Shown in pieces: positions 54,233-62,574 of a DNA stretch of 64,000 nucleotides (its first letter is position 1; each line of letters opens with the position of its first letter). The stretch is from Leptospira chreensis (GTDB lineage: Bacteria > Spirochaetota > Leptospiria > Leptospirales > Leptospiraceae). The stretch spans positions 62,001 to 126,000 of the forward strand of contig NZ_JAFFPS010000021.1 in assembly GCF_016919165.1 (NCBI RefSeq), written 5' to 3'. The position numbers were made by a program, and so were the translations under genes. The notes beneath the pieces were generated by a model, which saw only the letters and a list, made by a program, of their open reading frames with translations, did no database searches and was not told the DNA's origin.

Positions 54233-54666
54233 AATGACCTTTCCTCAACAATCACAGTTCTTTTCTCTCCATTAGAAAACTCAAAATTTAATTCCAAGTC
54301 TCCCGAATACTTTAATTTATCGTATAACATCAAATGTTTTCCTGACCGAGTTAGTAGAATGGTATCGTTCCTTTTTAGTTTGATGGGATAATCCATCTTA
54401 CGCATCCGAACAATTCCAGAAGTTTCTTCTAAAACCGTTTCATGGAAATCGACCGTTTGGTATCCGTTACTCACAACAGCGTTAATTTCTACATCAACTG
54501 GATAGGGATTTTGAATTTCTCCATACACGGCGGCAGTTTTTGCTACTTCTGGGACTGGCGTCATCCAGAGTCGGACGGGTTCTGTCGGTTTGTGACAGAA
54601 AAGAAACAAATTGGCTTGAATTAGTAACAGAATTCCTGCATTTGTTATATTTATCTTTCGTAACAA
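54229..54666 (-). CDS. PCuAC-family periplasmic copper chaperone
   Basis: Binds Cu(I) and hands it to SCO or cytochrome oxidase. The copper motif H-X(10)-M-X(~21)-H-X-M is visible: VDFHETVLEETSGIVRMRKM and SGKHLMLY. I start it at a TTG at 54666 with GAGG 6 bp upstream, giving about 145 residues and a hydrophobic N-terminus ending LFLFC; longer frames would overlap the divergent hydrolase gene. The divergent spacer is then only 10 bp. The start is uncertain; the family is well supported. Confidence 0.78.
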   Translation of the reverse strand: MLRKINITNAGILLLIQANLFLFCHKPTEPVRLWMTPVPEVAKTAAVYGEIQNPYPVDVEINAVVSNGYQTVDFHETVLEETSGIVRMRKMDYPIKLKRNDTILLTRSGKHLMLYDKLKYSGDLELNFEFSNGEKRTVIVEERSL

Positions 54667-54676
54667 GAGAACCTCG

Positions 54677-55696
54677 ATGAGAATAATAATCAAATGGGTG
54701 ATTGCCATCACTCTCATTCTTTCTTCATTCCTAGTATCCACTTACAACTGGTCTACCGGTGAATACAATTATGATTCCTCTCGTAAATTCGAAAATTTTG
54801 ATGCCTTCTACCAAAACGAACTCGAGACCAGTGTCAAAGAAAATACAAGACCTAACAACGAAGAACTACTCGTTCGAGTTTCAGAAGAAAAGACACCTAT
54901 CGTCATTATCTATATACATGGATTTGGTGCGAGTCGAGGGGAAGGAGAAGAAGTCACAAACAAACTCAGTGAATACTTCGGTGCCAATACTTATTATTTA
55001 AGATTACCGGGACATGGAACCAATGTAGAAGACCATCTCAACACCAATTTCCAAAAGTATCTACAAGATGCAGAAGACAGTTTGATTTATGCAAGAGAAC
55101 TGGGAGAGAAAACTGTGCTCGTGGGAACGAGTATGGGAGGAAATATCGCAACCTATTTGGCGACGAAACATCCCGATCTTGTGGACTCACTGGTTCTTGC
55201 CTCACCCTTTTATGATTTTGATGATCCGAGTGCTCATATCTTTCGATTCCACTGGGGAAAATCTTTTATCAATGCCATCAAAGGGGAAATTAGAATTTCT
55301 AAAACTGATCCAAGAGATGAATCGGCCAAGTATTGGTATTTAGACCAATACTATGCAGCAGTCCAAAACATTTTAGATTTAAAACGCTTTATGGACAAAG
55401 AAAATCCTTACCCAAAGATTACGGCACCCACCTTACTCATGTACTACTACAAATCAGAAAGAGAACATGACTTTGTGGCCTCTGTTCCTGCGATGTTAAA
55501 AGTATATGATGCCATCCAAACAGGAACAAATCCCAACCCTAAAAACAAAATTCTAAAAATTGAAAACGGATCTCATGTTTTACTTTCTAAGTATGTAAAA
55601 ACAGATAAGGATTTAATCGAAAAAGAACTCATTCAATTTATAAAGGATAGCACGGGAGCCGAGGAAGTTAAAAAATCAAAGAAATCCAAACGATAA
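54677..55696 (+). CDS. alpha/beta-hydrolase (lipase/esterase-like), membrane-anchored
   Basis: 339 residues. An N-terminal hydrophobic segment (about 3-22) may be a signal anchor. The core shows IYIHGFGASRGEGEE (oxyanion HG), RLPGHGTN, the nucleophile elbow GTSMGGNIA (Ser at about 155), an Asp region in LLMYYYKSEREHD and a catalytic His in IENGSHVLLS. The C-terminus is Lys-rich. Substrate unknown; similar to carboxylesterases or monoglyceride lipases. It overlaps the kinase gene on the other strand by 21 bp. Confidence 0.86.
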   Translation: MRIIIKWVIAITLILSSFLVSTYNWSTGEYNYDSSRKFENFDAFYQNELETSVKENTRPNNEELLVRVSEEKTPIVIIYIHGFGASRGEGEEVTNKLSEYFGANTYYLRLPGHGTNVEDHLNTNFQKYLQDAEDSLIYARELGEKTVLVGTSMGGNIATYLATKHPDLVDSLVLASPFYDFDDPSAHIFRFHWGKSFINAIKGEIRISKTDPRDESAKYWYLDQYYAAVQNILDLKRFMDKENPYPKITAPTLLMYYYKSEREHDFVASVPAMLKVYDAIQTGTNPNPKNKILKIENGSHVLLSKYVKTDKDLIEKELIQFIKDSTGAEEVKKSKKSKR

Positions 55697-57577
55697 CAAA
55701 ATCGTTTCATAAAGTTCATCGACGGATATTGGTTTAGAACGAACCAATATCCCTTCGTTGTCCAATTCCTCAGAATCAAGCCCATCCATATTTCCCGTAT
55801 ACAAAACAGAAGAAAGATCAGGATTTACTTTTTTGATCTTACGAATGAGAGCAAGGCCATTCATCTCTCGCATTCGGTAGTCCGATAAAATAAAATCGGG
55901 AACTTTGGTCTTTAGATGATCCAATGCTGCAGAAGCGCTCCGAAAGACCTTGGGTATCACTTGTTTTTGAGAAAGGACAAAACAAATGGCTTCACTTGCG
56001 GCTTCGTCATCTTCCACAATCCAGATTTCTTTTTTGATAATCTCAGACCAAACATCCTTAGGGTTATAACCTTGGGGTGATTTAGGTATTCCAAATACAA
56101 TCTGCCCCTCTTCCAAAGGTAGAAAGATATGAATGAGAACTGTCATTGGTTCTGGTTTTTCTATATAGAACTCACCACCCCAGTTTTTCACATAACGATT
56201 GATTAGGTGCATCCCAGCCCACTGGAATTCTTCATCCCCAAAATTCACAAAATCAAGTGTATTGAGCCCAGAAAGGCTCGGTAAAGAAAGCCCAGAAAAT
56301 TCTACAGAAACTAAAAGTTTGAATTCGTCGACCGGGGAAGTTTTGATCTGAACGAGGCCCCGTTTCCTATCATCCCAAACAAGTAATCCACCGGAAGTCA
56401 ACTCACAGAGAATTTTAGAAAACCGAACCGCATCTAACTTCGTATAAAGGGGAGATTTATGAAAATCGAATTGAGCTTCGACATTTTTTGGTAACCCCGC
56501 GTTCACAAGGGGAATGGTAGATTCTACAACCGAGGATATTTCCACTTTGGCCGCAGAATTTTCGTCTTTTACCTTAGAGTATTTGATGATTCGGTGGATC
56601 ATGGAACGGGCATTATCGGCACCCATTCTAATTTTCCCCAAATACTCTAAAATTCTATTTTGATCAAAGGTCCCTGATTGAATTTGCTCCTCACCTAACT
56701 GAGAAAATACGTGTATTGGCTGGAGATAATTATTTAAATCGTGGGCGATGTTTGTTGCCAAACTTCCGATGGTTTCCATTTTTTGGGAATGTAACTGGTA
56801 GGATTCCAATTGTTTTTTTTCGGTAACATCATCCAAAAACACATAATAAAAATCCGGTTTTCCTTGTGAGTTCCTAAAAGCACTGATCCGGCGATAAACA
56901 TTGATTCGGCGACCATCCTTTCTCGTTAACCTAGACTCTTCAGCCCCTTCTTTAAAAAAACCAAAGTATTCCATTTCCTCTTCGGATACGGGTTCGCCTT
57001 TAATCCGTTTGATATTCAAATCCGTTAAATTTTGAAAACTATATCCTGTGATTTCTGTAAATCTAGGATTCACACGGAAGTATCCACCTTCCCAGTCTTG
57101 TAAGGCCATACCAACGGAGGCATTTTCAAAAAGTCCGAGAAAAAATTGAATTTGTTCTACAATATTAATTTCGTTTGTTTTTTCATTGGTCACATCACGA
57201 ACAAAAACAATTTGAAGTGGGGAATCCATATTCGGAATGTTTACTTTTCTTTTTTCAAATTGAAACCACCGAACTAAAATTTCATTCGGCATACGAAACC
57301 GGTAGTCTCCTTGGATGGTATCGCGATCAAAATGTTTATTCGGAGAAAGAAAATAGTCTCGAAAATTAACCTGATCTTCTTCAGCGACCCATTGTAAAAG
57401 TTCGGATTCCAAACATTCCCCAATGGTTTTATGACAACCCAAATTGTTTTTAAAAAAATCGTTCGAAAATAAAATCTGACCGGTTTTTGGATCTGTTAGA
57501 TACACTCCACCGGAAAATAGATTGGGCAAGACCTTAAAGAATTCTATCATTCCGCTTGCTTCTAGATTCGTTTGCAT
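55676..57577 (-). CDS. PAS-PAS hybrid histidine kinase-like protein with degraded ATPase domain and receiver
   Basis: 633 residues from the ATG at 57577. Two PAS domains (about 15-135, 150-265; FENASVGMALQDW and RKDGRRINVYRRISAF), then a HisKA-like helix with LATNIAHDLNNYLQP (His279). The following ATPase region lacks the usual N-box Asn (ILCELTSGGLLVWDD) and the DxGxG box. A C-terminal receiver has IWIVEDDEAASEAI, phosphoacceptor Asp566 (LSDYRMREMNG), and SKP at the end. It is divergent from tatA with a 23-bp spacer. It may be a pseudokinase or a phosphatase-biased protein. Confidence 0.84.
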   Translation of the reverse strand: MQTNLEASGMIEFFKVLPNLFSGGVYLTDPKTGQILFSNDFFKNNLGCHKTIGECLESELLQWVAEEDQVNFRDYFLSPNKHFDRDTIQGDYRFRMPNEILVRWFQFEKRKVNIPNMDSPLQIVFVRDVTNEKTNEINIVEQIQFFLGLFENASVGMALQDWEGGYFRVNPRFTEITGYSFQNLTDLNIKRIKGEPVSEEEMEYFGFFKEGAEESRLTRKDGRRINVYRRISAFRNSQGKPDFYYVFLDDVTEKKQLESYQLHSQKMETIGSLATNIAHDLNNYLQPIHVFSQLGEEQIQSGTFDQNRILEYLGKIRMGADNARSMIHRIIKYSKVKDENSAAKVEISSVVESTIPLVNAGLPKNVEAQFDFHKSPLYTKLDAVRFSKILCELTSGGLLVWDDRKRGLVQIKTSPVDEFKLLVSVEFSGLSLPSLSGLNTLDFVNFGDEEFQWAGMHLINRYVKNWGGEFYIEKPEPMTVLIHIFLPLEEGQIVFGIPKSPQGYNPKDVWSEIIKKEIWIVEDDEAASEAICFVLSQKQVIPKVFRSASAALDHLKTKVPDFILSDYRMREMNGLALIRKIKKVNPDLSSVLYTGNMDGLDSEELDNEGILVRSKPISVDELYETILLSFGFL

Positions 57578-57600
57578 AACTCTTGCCTTAAGAGGGAAAT

Positions 57601-57870
57601 ATGCCATCCAATCCGTTTTCTTTTCAAGCACCTATTGCTTTTTTTAATTTGGGACCTTGGGAGATTGCACTCATCGTCTTCTTAGCGTTACTTTTTTTTG
57701 GTGGAAAACGCCTACCAAGCCTTGCCAAAGATTTGGGTTCCGGAATCAAAGAATTTCGTAAATCCCTAACTGGCGGGGAAGACGAACCATCCCAAACGAG
57801 TTTCCCACAGGAAGAACCTAAATCGTCTTCCCAATCTGCTTCCAAATCCGGTAAAAAGAAAAAAGCTTAA
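57601..57870 (+). CDS. tatA: Sec-independent translocase subunit TatA/B
   Basis: 89 residues. After an unusual N-terminal extension (MPSNPFSFQAPIAF), the Tat signature follows: FNLGPWEIALIVFLALLFFGGKRLPSLAKDLGSGIKEFRKSL, i.e. one short transmembrane helix, the FGGKRLP hinge and an amphipathic helix. The C-terminal tail is Ser/Lys/Glu-rich. It forms the protein-conducting pore for folded proteins with TatC. tatC follows directly. No second TatA/TatB gene is visible, so this may do both jobs. Confidence 0.93.
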   Translation: MPSNPFSFQAPIAFFNLGPWEIALIVFLALLFFGGKRLPSLAKDLGSGIKEFRKSLTGGEDEPSQTSFPQEEPKSSSQSASKSGKKKKA

Positions 57871-57951
57871 AAGACCGCAACCTTGGCTGGGAAAAAGAGA
57901 ACTGCACTTCCACTTCCGCCGCCGGAGGATTCCGAAACCAGGGAAAAGTAT

Positions 57952-58668
57952 ATGTCCCTGGGGGATCATTTAGAGGAACTCCGCCAAAGATTGATTTATT
58001 CCATCTTGGTGGTCTCGGTCTTTATGATCGCCACTTTGTATTTCGGAAGTGAGATCCATAGTTTACTCATCCAACCCTACAAATCCGTTCTAGGCCCAGA
58101 TGCCCATTTCTTTCAGATCCAGCTCATGGCTCCGTTTCTGATCTATCTCAAAACTTCCTTCATTCTTTCGGTCCTTGTTTCTTTGCCGTTCTTACTCTAC
58201 ATCCTTTGGGGTTTTGTGGCACCAGCTGTGGACACTCGCACAGAAAAATGGGGAAAGTTCATCATCCTTTTTTCTACCTTACTTTTTTGGTCAGGCCTTG
58301 CCCTTTGTTGGTTCACAGTTTTTGAAAATTTCCTCCGTGTCTTTCTTGTGGTTCTCAGACCCGATGGAGTGGATCCCTATTTACCGATTGACGAATATTA
58401 TGATTTGTTTTTCAATTTGCACCTAGTGTTTGGAGCCTCTTTTCAATTACCCATTGTTCTGATTTTACTTGGGCGGATCGGAATCCTTTCTTCTCGTTTT
58501 CTGATTTCTAGATGGAGGGAAGCAGTGCTCATCATAGCGGTTGTGTCTGCGGTTCTATCCCCTGGACCCGATGTATTTTCTATGTTGATGTTACTGGTTC
58601 CTCTTAGTTTTCTATTTTTCCTTTCTGCCCTTGTTATGAAAGTATTGGAAACTACAGATCGCAAATGA
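57952..58668 (+). CDS. tatC: Sec-independent translocase subunit TatC
   Basis: Polytopic receptor for twin-arginine signal peptides. From the ATG at 57952 (MSLGDHLEELRQRLIYS), the classic TatC start, with AGGG upstream; a TTG at 57883 would add 23 residues of Pro-rich leader. About 238 residues with six hydrophobic helices. Conserved items: the DHLEELR start, the FxFxY-like loop, a periplasmic loop (PDGVDPYLPIDEYYDL) and VSAVLSPGPDVFSMLMLLVPL. The next gene starts in an ATGA overlap. Confidence 0.94.
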   Translation: MSLGDHLEELRQRLIYSILVVSVFMIATLYFGSEIHSLLIQPYKSVLGPDAHFFQIQLMAPFLIYLKTSFILSVLVSLPFLLYILWGFVAPAVDTRTEKWGKFIILFSTLLFWSGLALCWFTVFENFLRVFLVVLRPDGVDPYLPIDEYYDLFFNLHLVFGASFQLPIVLILLGRIGILSSRFLISRWREAVLIIAVVSAVLSPGPDVFSMLMLLVPLSFLFFLSALVMKVLETTDRK

Positions 58669-59759
58669 GTTATCGAGTTAAACTTCCCGTTCTCCTGGGA
58701 ATCATTAGTTTTTTATTCTTTTCCATTCATTTTTTATTTGCAGAATTTACATTCACACATTGGCAAAATCCCAAAGGGGAAAACACACTTAACTTCAATT
58801 TGGTGGGAATTTACTCATCCTTTGTATTTTCACTCATCACAGGATTTTTGCTTTATTATTTCCTTGGATTTTTATACCAATACATCCTCCATGTAATCGC
58901 TCATATCCAGGACAGTGAACTTCCGAAAGATATTCGTAACTTAAATCCCGAATCAGACGAATACAAAATTTATAAATCCGTTCGTTTTACCCTTCTCCAA
59001 GGAGATGAAAGTCTCGGTGAAGAACAATTTGAAAACAAATTCGATTGGAAAACAAACCAAGCAGCATCCGTAAACAAACAAATCCCAGACATTCAGATCC
59101 CGAAAATTCCCGGATTTGATGTTTCAGTATTCCCATCAGTGATGCGTTATGCGGGAGCCGACTACATTCGTATCGTAAGAGCCAAAGATGGAATTTTTGG
59201 AATCCTTGCGGGACATATGGAGCCGGGAATTTTAGAATCTTCTGAAAAGGTTTTTATTCACGGGATTGTTTCTTCTTTTGGAGATGGTCTTTTTTCTACA
59301 GAAGAAATGTTGGAAAAACTAAAAATTGCTCTCCATCAGTTTACATTTTTGAAATTAAAAATTTCTGCCTTTGTAATCCAAAACAAAGAAGATAAGATGT
59401 CCTTTCTCCACTATATGGACATGCCCATCTTTCAATTTTCGGATCATGGAATCCAAGTAATTGAAGGAAGTGGAGACGACCATTGGTATCCCAACCACAA
59501 ACACCCACTTTCCATTGCTGATGGGATTGAGATTGGTGATTATTTGGTTTGGGCCAGTGACAGAACTCTCACCCAGTTTGGGCTGACTTCTTTTGAAATT
59601 ATGGAAGAGTTTGTAGATTATCTTTTGGATTTAAGACCAAGTTCTCCTAGACAGATGTTACTTGCGATTGCCAAAAAAATGAGTGCCCTCGGAGCCGAAA
59701 GAAACCTCACAAACCCGATGGAAAAACTTTCTATCTTAGTGGTTCGTCGAAACAAGTAA
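58665..59759 (+). CDS. membrane-anchored, degenerate SpoIIE/RsbU-type phosphatase
   Basis: 364 residues. Two N-terminal transmembrane helices (about 6-27 and 45-68). The C-terminal 220 residues follow the SpoIIE layout: GADYIRIVRAKDGIFGILAGHMEPG, SFGDGLFSTEEMLEKLKIAL, then LSIADGIEIGDYLVWASDRTLTQFG and a last LSILVVRR strand. The metal-binding DVxGHG loop is replaced by GHMEPG, and the TDG motif by SDR, so it is probably inactive. ATGA overlap with tatC suggests a link to Tat export or stress signalling. Confidence 0.75.
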   Translation: MSYRVKLPVLLGIISFLFFSIHFLFAEFTFTHWQNPKGENTLNFNLVGIYSSFVFSLITGFLLYYFLGFLYQYILHVIAHIQDSELPKDIRNLNPESDEYKIYKSVRFTLLQGDESLGEEQFENKFDWKTNQAASVNKQIPDIQIPKIPGFDVSVFPSVMRYAGADYIRIVRAKDGIFGILAGHMEPGILESSEKVFIHGIVSSFGDGLFSTEEMLEKLKIALHQFTFLKLKISAFVIQNKEDKMSFLHYMDMPIFQFSDHGIQVIEGSGDDHWYPNHKHPLSIADGIEIGDYLVWASDRTLTQFGLTSFEIMEEFVDYLLDLRPSSPRQMLLAIAKKMSALGAERNLTNPMEKLSILVVRRNK

Positions 59760-60578
59760 ACGAATCGTATGGCGTAGTAAATCAAGTTTCCCCCAATCTC
59801 CATGCCCAGGAACCACAACTTCCGCATCTGGGTAACGTGCGAGAACCTTCTTCACTGAATTTTCCCATTCCCCAAGGTTTGCTTCTTTAATATAACCTAG
59901 ATCTTTGGCATCAAGGGCCTTCACAAGACAACCTCCAAAGAGAATATGAGTTTCTGGGAGCCAAACCACGATATTGTCCACAGAATGCCCATGGCCAGGA
60001 TAGAACACTTCGATCCACTGGTTTCCGGCAGCAAGCCTTGTTTGGATGTCAAGGATTGGATTTGGGTTTCCAAACCCTCTCTCCTTTGCTAGTTTTGCTG
60101 TGAGACCTGTGCTATAAACCGGAATGTTTCTGTTTTGAAAAGAAGGGACTCCCGACATACGGTCGTTATGTGCATGTGTCACAATCAAATAAAGAATCTC
60201 TTTTTGGAATCGGGATTGGATATCCAGAAACAACTCTTCGGTTTGGGATTCTGTCCAAGGAGTATCGATGACAACCGCACCTTTATTGGTTAGTATCACA
60301 AGCCCATTGGCCGGATAAACCTGTCCCCCAGACTCACCATAACTTCGATGCATCCAAACCGTTTCTTTGATTTTGATCCACTCGAGATGGTTTGTTTTTT
60401 GTGGCTCCATCTCTGGTGATTCGGCTACGGGAGCGGATGTGGGACCAGAGTCTTTTTGCAGATGGCAATGGGAAAATGAAAATTCAATACAGAAACTGAG
60501 AAGCAAAACAAAAAATCGAATCTGAGTTTGCAGAGAAGGAAAGATTTCTGTGTATTTTGTTTGAGCAGAATCCATCAT
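59736..60578 (-). CDS. subclass B1 metallo-beta-lactamase (lipoprotein-type signal)
   Basis: Zinc enzyme that hydrolyses beta-lactams, in the periplasm. 280 residues from the ATG at 60578, 6 bp after AGGGGTG. N-terminal hydrophobic segment ends with FSH-C (Cys38), a possible lipobox. All B1 zinc ligands are present: His135, His137 and Asp139 (THAHNDRM), His198 (GHGHSVDN), Cys217 (FGGCLVKA) and His259 (VPGHGDW). Substrate-binding Lys220 and Asn234 (EANLGEW) also fit B1. It follows the clpX terminator, and its 3' end overlaps the SpoIIE-like gene by 24 bp. Confidence 0.9.
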   Translation of the reverse strand: MMDSAQTKYTEIFPSLQTQIRFFVLLLSFCIEFSFSHCHLQKDSGPTSAPVAESPEMEPQKTNHLEWIKIKETVWMHRSYGESGGQVYPANGLVILTNKGAVVIDTPWTESQTEELFLDIQSRFQKEILYLIVTHAHNDRMSGVPSFQNRNIPVYSTGLTAKLAKERGFGNPNPILDIQTRLAAGNQWIEVFYPGHGHSVDNIVVWLPETHILFGGCLVKALDAKDLGYIKEANLGEWENSVKKVLARYPDAEVVVPGHGDWGKLDLLRHTIRLLVSTNH

Positions 60579-60597
60579 GGCACCCCTAAAAAACAAA

Positions 60598-60619
60598 AAC
60601 CTATCTGGTAAGATAGGTT
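60598..60619 (-). terminator. rho-independent terminator of clpX
   Basis: On the minus strand, AACCTATCT-TACC-AGATAGGTT is a perfect 9-bp stem with a 4-nt loop, followed by TTTGTTTTTTAG. It begins 53 bp after the clpX stop and ends just before the metallo-beta-lactamase ribosome-binding site. It closes the tig-clpP-clpX operon. Confidence 0.88.
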
Positions 60620-60672
60620 CTCTTTCGTTTCTCTAGATCCAAATTTTGAATCCAGAGAATGTAAATGGAACT

Positions 60673-61953
60673 TTAAGCGATCTTTTCGATATCACCTTTT
60701 AAGATGGTGATCGGAGCTTCTTTTTTAAGAACGGTTTCATCGGTCACAACCACTTCCAATACATCTTTACGAGATGGAATTTGGAACATGAGCTCCATCA
60801 TAATCTCTTCTACAATCGCACGTAAACCACGAGCTCCACTTTCGCGTTTGATTGCGGTTTGAGCAATGGCTTCAATCGCAGATTCAGTGAACTTGAGTTT
60901 TACATTCTCAATATCAAACATCTTTTGATATTGTTTGAGAAGAGAATTTTTTGGTTCTGTAAAAATAGATTTTAAACTTTCGATGGTGAGTTCATCCAGA
61001 GTGGCAATGATCGGAAGTCGTCCAATGAATTCTGGAATGAGGCCAAACTTCATTAGGTCATCTGGAATCACATGGTGGACCACAGATTCCCCTTCTTCGA
61101 TTTTGCGACCCTTATCGTTTACAATTTCATTGGAATGAAAACCAATCGATTTTACACCAACTCGTTGTTTGATGATGTCACTTAAGCCCACAAACGCTCC
61201 CCCACAAATGAAGAGAATGTTTTTGGTTTCGACGGGAATGTATTCCTGGTGAGGGTGTTTTCTTCCGCCTTGTGGTGGAACATTGGCAACAGTCCCTTCA
61301 ATGATTTTTAGGAGTGCTTGTTGTACCCCTTCTCCACTCACATCGCGTGTGATGGAAGCGGAGTCAGACTTACGAGAGATTTTATCAATTTCGTCGATGT
61401 AGATGATTCCCATCTCCGCACGTTTCACATCGTTGTCAGCGTTTTGGATGAGCTTGAGAATGATGTTTTCCACATCCTCTCCCACATAACCCGCTTCCGT
61501 AAGAGCCGTTGCATCTACGATAGCAAAAGGAACTTTTAGAATCCGAGCAAGTGTTTGTGCAAGGAGGGTCTTTCCAGAACCTGTAGGACCAATGAGCATG
61601 ATATTGGATTTTTCCAATTCAACATCTCCCGCCTTACGTTCGTTATGAAAGATTCTTTTGTAATGATTGTAAACAGCAACAGCCAAAGCTTTTTTGGCTT
61701 GTTCTTGTCCAATCACATACTGGTCTAAGATTTTTTTGATTTCTGTTGGTTTTGGGATATCACCCACAATGGCGGTCTTTTCACCACCTTGCGGCTCTTC
61801 TGCGATGATTTCATTACATAAAGAAATACATTCATCACAAATATAAACACCAGGACCTGCGACAAGCCTTCTTACTTCGTCTTGGGCCTTTCCGCAAAAA
61901 GAACAATGTAATTTTTCTCTGGGATTTCCCGTTTGGCTTGCACGTTTGGTCAT
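60673..61953 (-). CDS. clpX: ATP-dependent Clp protease ATP-binding subunit ClpX
   Basis: AAA+ unfoldase that recognises tagged proteins and feeds them to ClpP. 426 residues. N-terminal zinc-binding domain with CSFCGK and CDECIS, Walker A GPTGSGKT, Walker B YIDEID, pore loop GYVGED, the ClpP-contacting IGF-like loop ([13 protein letters not shown]) and a sensor-2 [13 protein letters not shown]. Last gene of the operon; a terminator follows. Start at the ATG at 61953 gives the standard [20 protein letters not shown]. Confidence 0.98.
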   Translation of the reverse strand: MTKRASQTGNPREKLHCSFCGKAQDEVRRLVAGPGVYICDECISLCNEIIAEEPQGGEKTAIVGDIPKPTEIKKILDQYVIGQEQAKKALAVAVYNHYKRIFHNERKAGDVELEKSNIMLIGPTGSGKTLLAQTLARILKVPFAIVDATALTEAGYVGEDVENIILKLIQNADNDVKRAEMGIIYIDEIDKISRKSDSASITRDVSGEGVQQALLKIIEGTVANVPPQGGRKHPHQEYIPVETKNILFICGGAFVGLSDIIKQRVGVKSIGFHSNEIVNDKGRKIEEGESVVHHVIPDDLMKFGLIPEFIGRLPIIATLDELTIESLKSIFTEPKNSLLKQYQKMFDIENVKLKFTESAIEAIAQTAIKRESGARGLRAIVEEIMMELMFQIPSRKDVLEVVVTDETVLKKEAPITILKGDIEKIA

Positions 61954-61968
61954 GGAGTTAGCCCCCCT

Positions 61969-62571
61969 TTAGGCTTGTGGCATCTGTTTGCGTTCTTGGA
62001 TGACGTTGTCGATGATTCCGTATTCTTTGGCTTCATCGGAACTCATGAAAAAATTTCGTTCCGTGTCTTTTCGGATCTGGTCAGAAGTTTTTCCTGTGTG
62101 CCTTCCATAAAGATCGATGAGTTTGTCTTTGATCTTTATGATTTCTTTTGCCGAGATTTCGATATCGGAAGCTTGTCCACCGGCTCCACCATAAGGTTGG
62201 TGTAACATAATTCTAGAGTTAGGAAGTGCCGAACGTTTTCCTTTGGCGCCGCCCGCAAGTAGAAGTGCCGCCATGGAAGACGCTTGTCCAATACAAAGGG
62301 TTCTCACTTCAGGTTTGATGAGTTGCATAGTGTCGTAAATGGCAAGGCCAGAACTCACATACCCACCAGGGCTATTGATATAAAGATAAATGTCGCGATC
62401 TGGATTCTCCGCTTCCAAAAACAAAAGTTGTGCCGAAATGACATTGGCATAAGTTTCGTCGATGGCAGATCCAAGGAAAATGATCCGATCTTTCAAAAGC
62501 CGTGAAAAAATGTCGTATTGGCGTTCGCCACGGCTTGTTTGTTCAATTACATAAGGCATAAGTGTAGACAT
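61969..62571 (-). CDS. clpP: ATP-dependent Clp protease proteolytic subunit ClpP
   Basis: Serine peptidase barrel that pairs with ClpX. 200 residues. Triad: Ser in [12 protein letters not shown] (about 98), His in IMLHQPYGG (about 123) and Asp in [10 protein letters not shown] (about 172). [19 protein letters not shown] is the handle/N-terminal loop region. It lies 15 bp before clpX and 3 bp after tig, the standard order tig-clpP-clpX. Confidence 0.98.
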   Translation of the reverse strand: MSTLMPYVIEQTSRGERQYDIFSRLLKDRIIFLGSAIDETYANVISAQLLFLEAENPDRDIYLYINSPGGYVSSGLAIYDTMQLIKPEVRTLCIGQASSMAALLLAGGAKGKRSALPNSRIMLHQPYGGAGGQASDIEISAKEIIKIKDKLIDLYGRHTGKTSDQIRKDTERNFFMSSDEAKEYGIIDNVIQERKQMPQA

Positions 62572-62574
62572 AGT

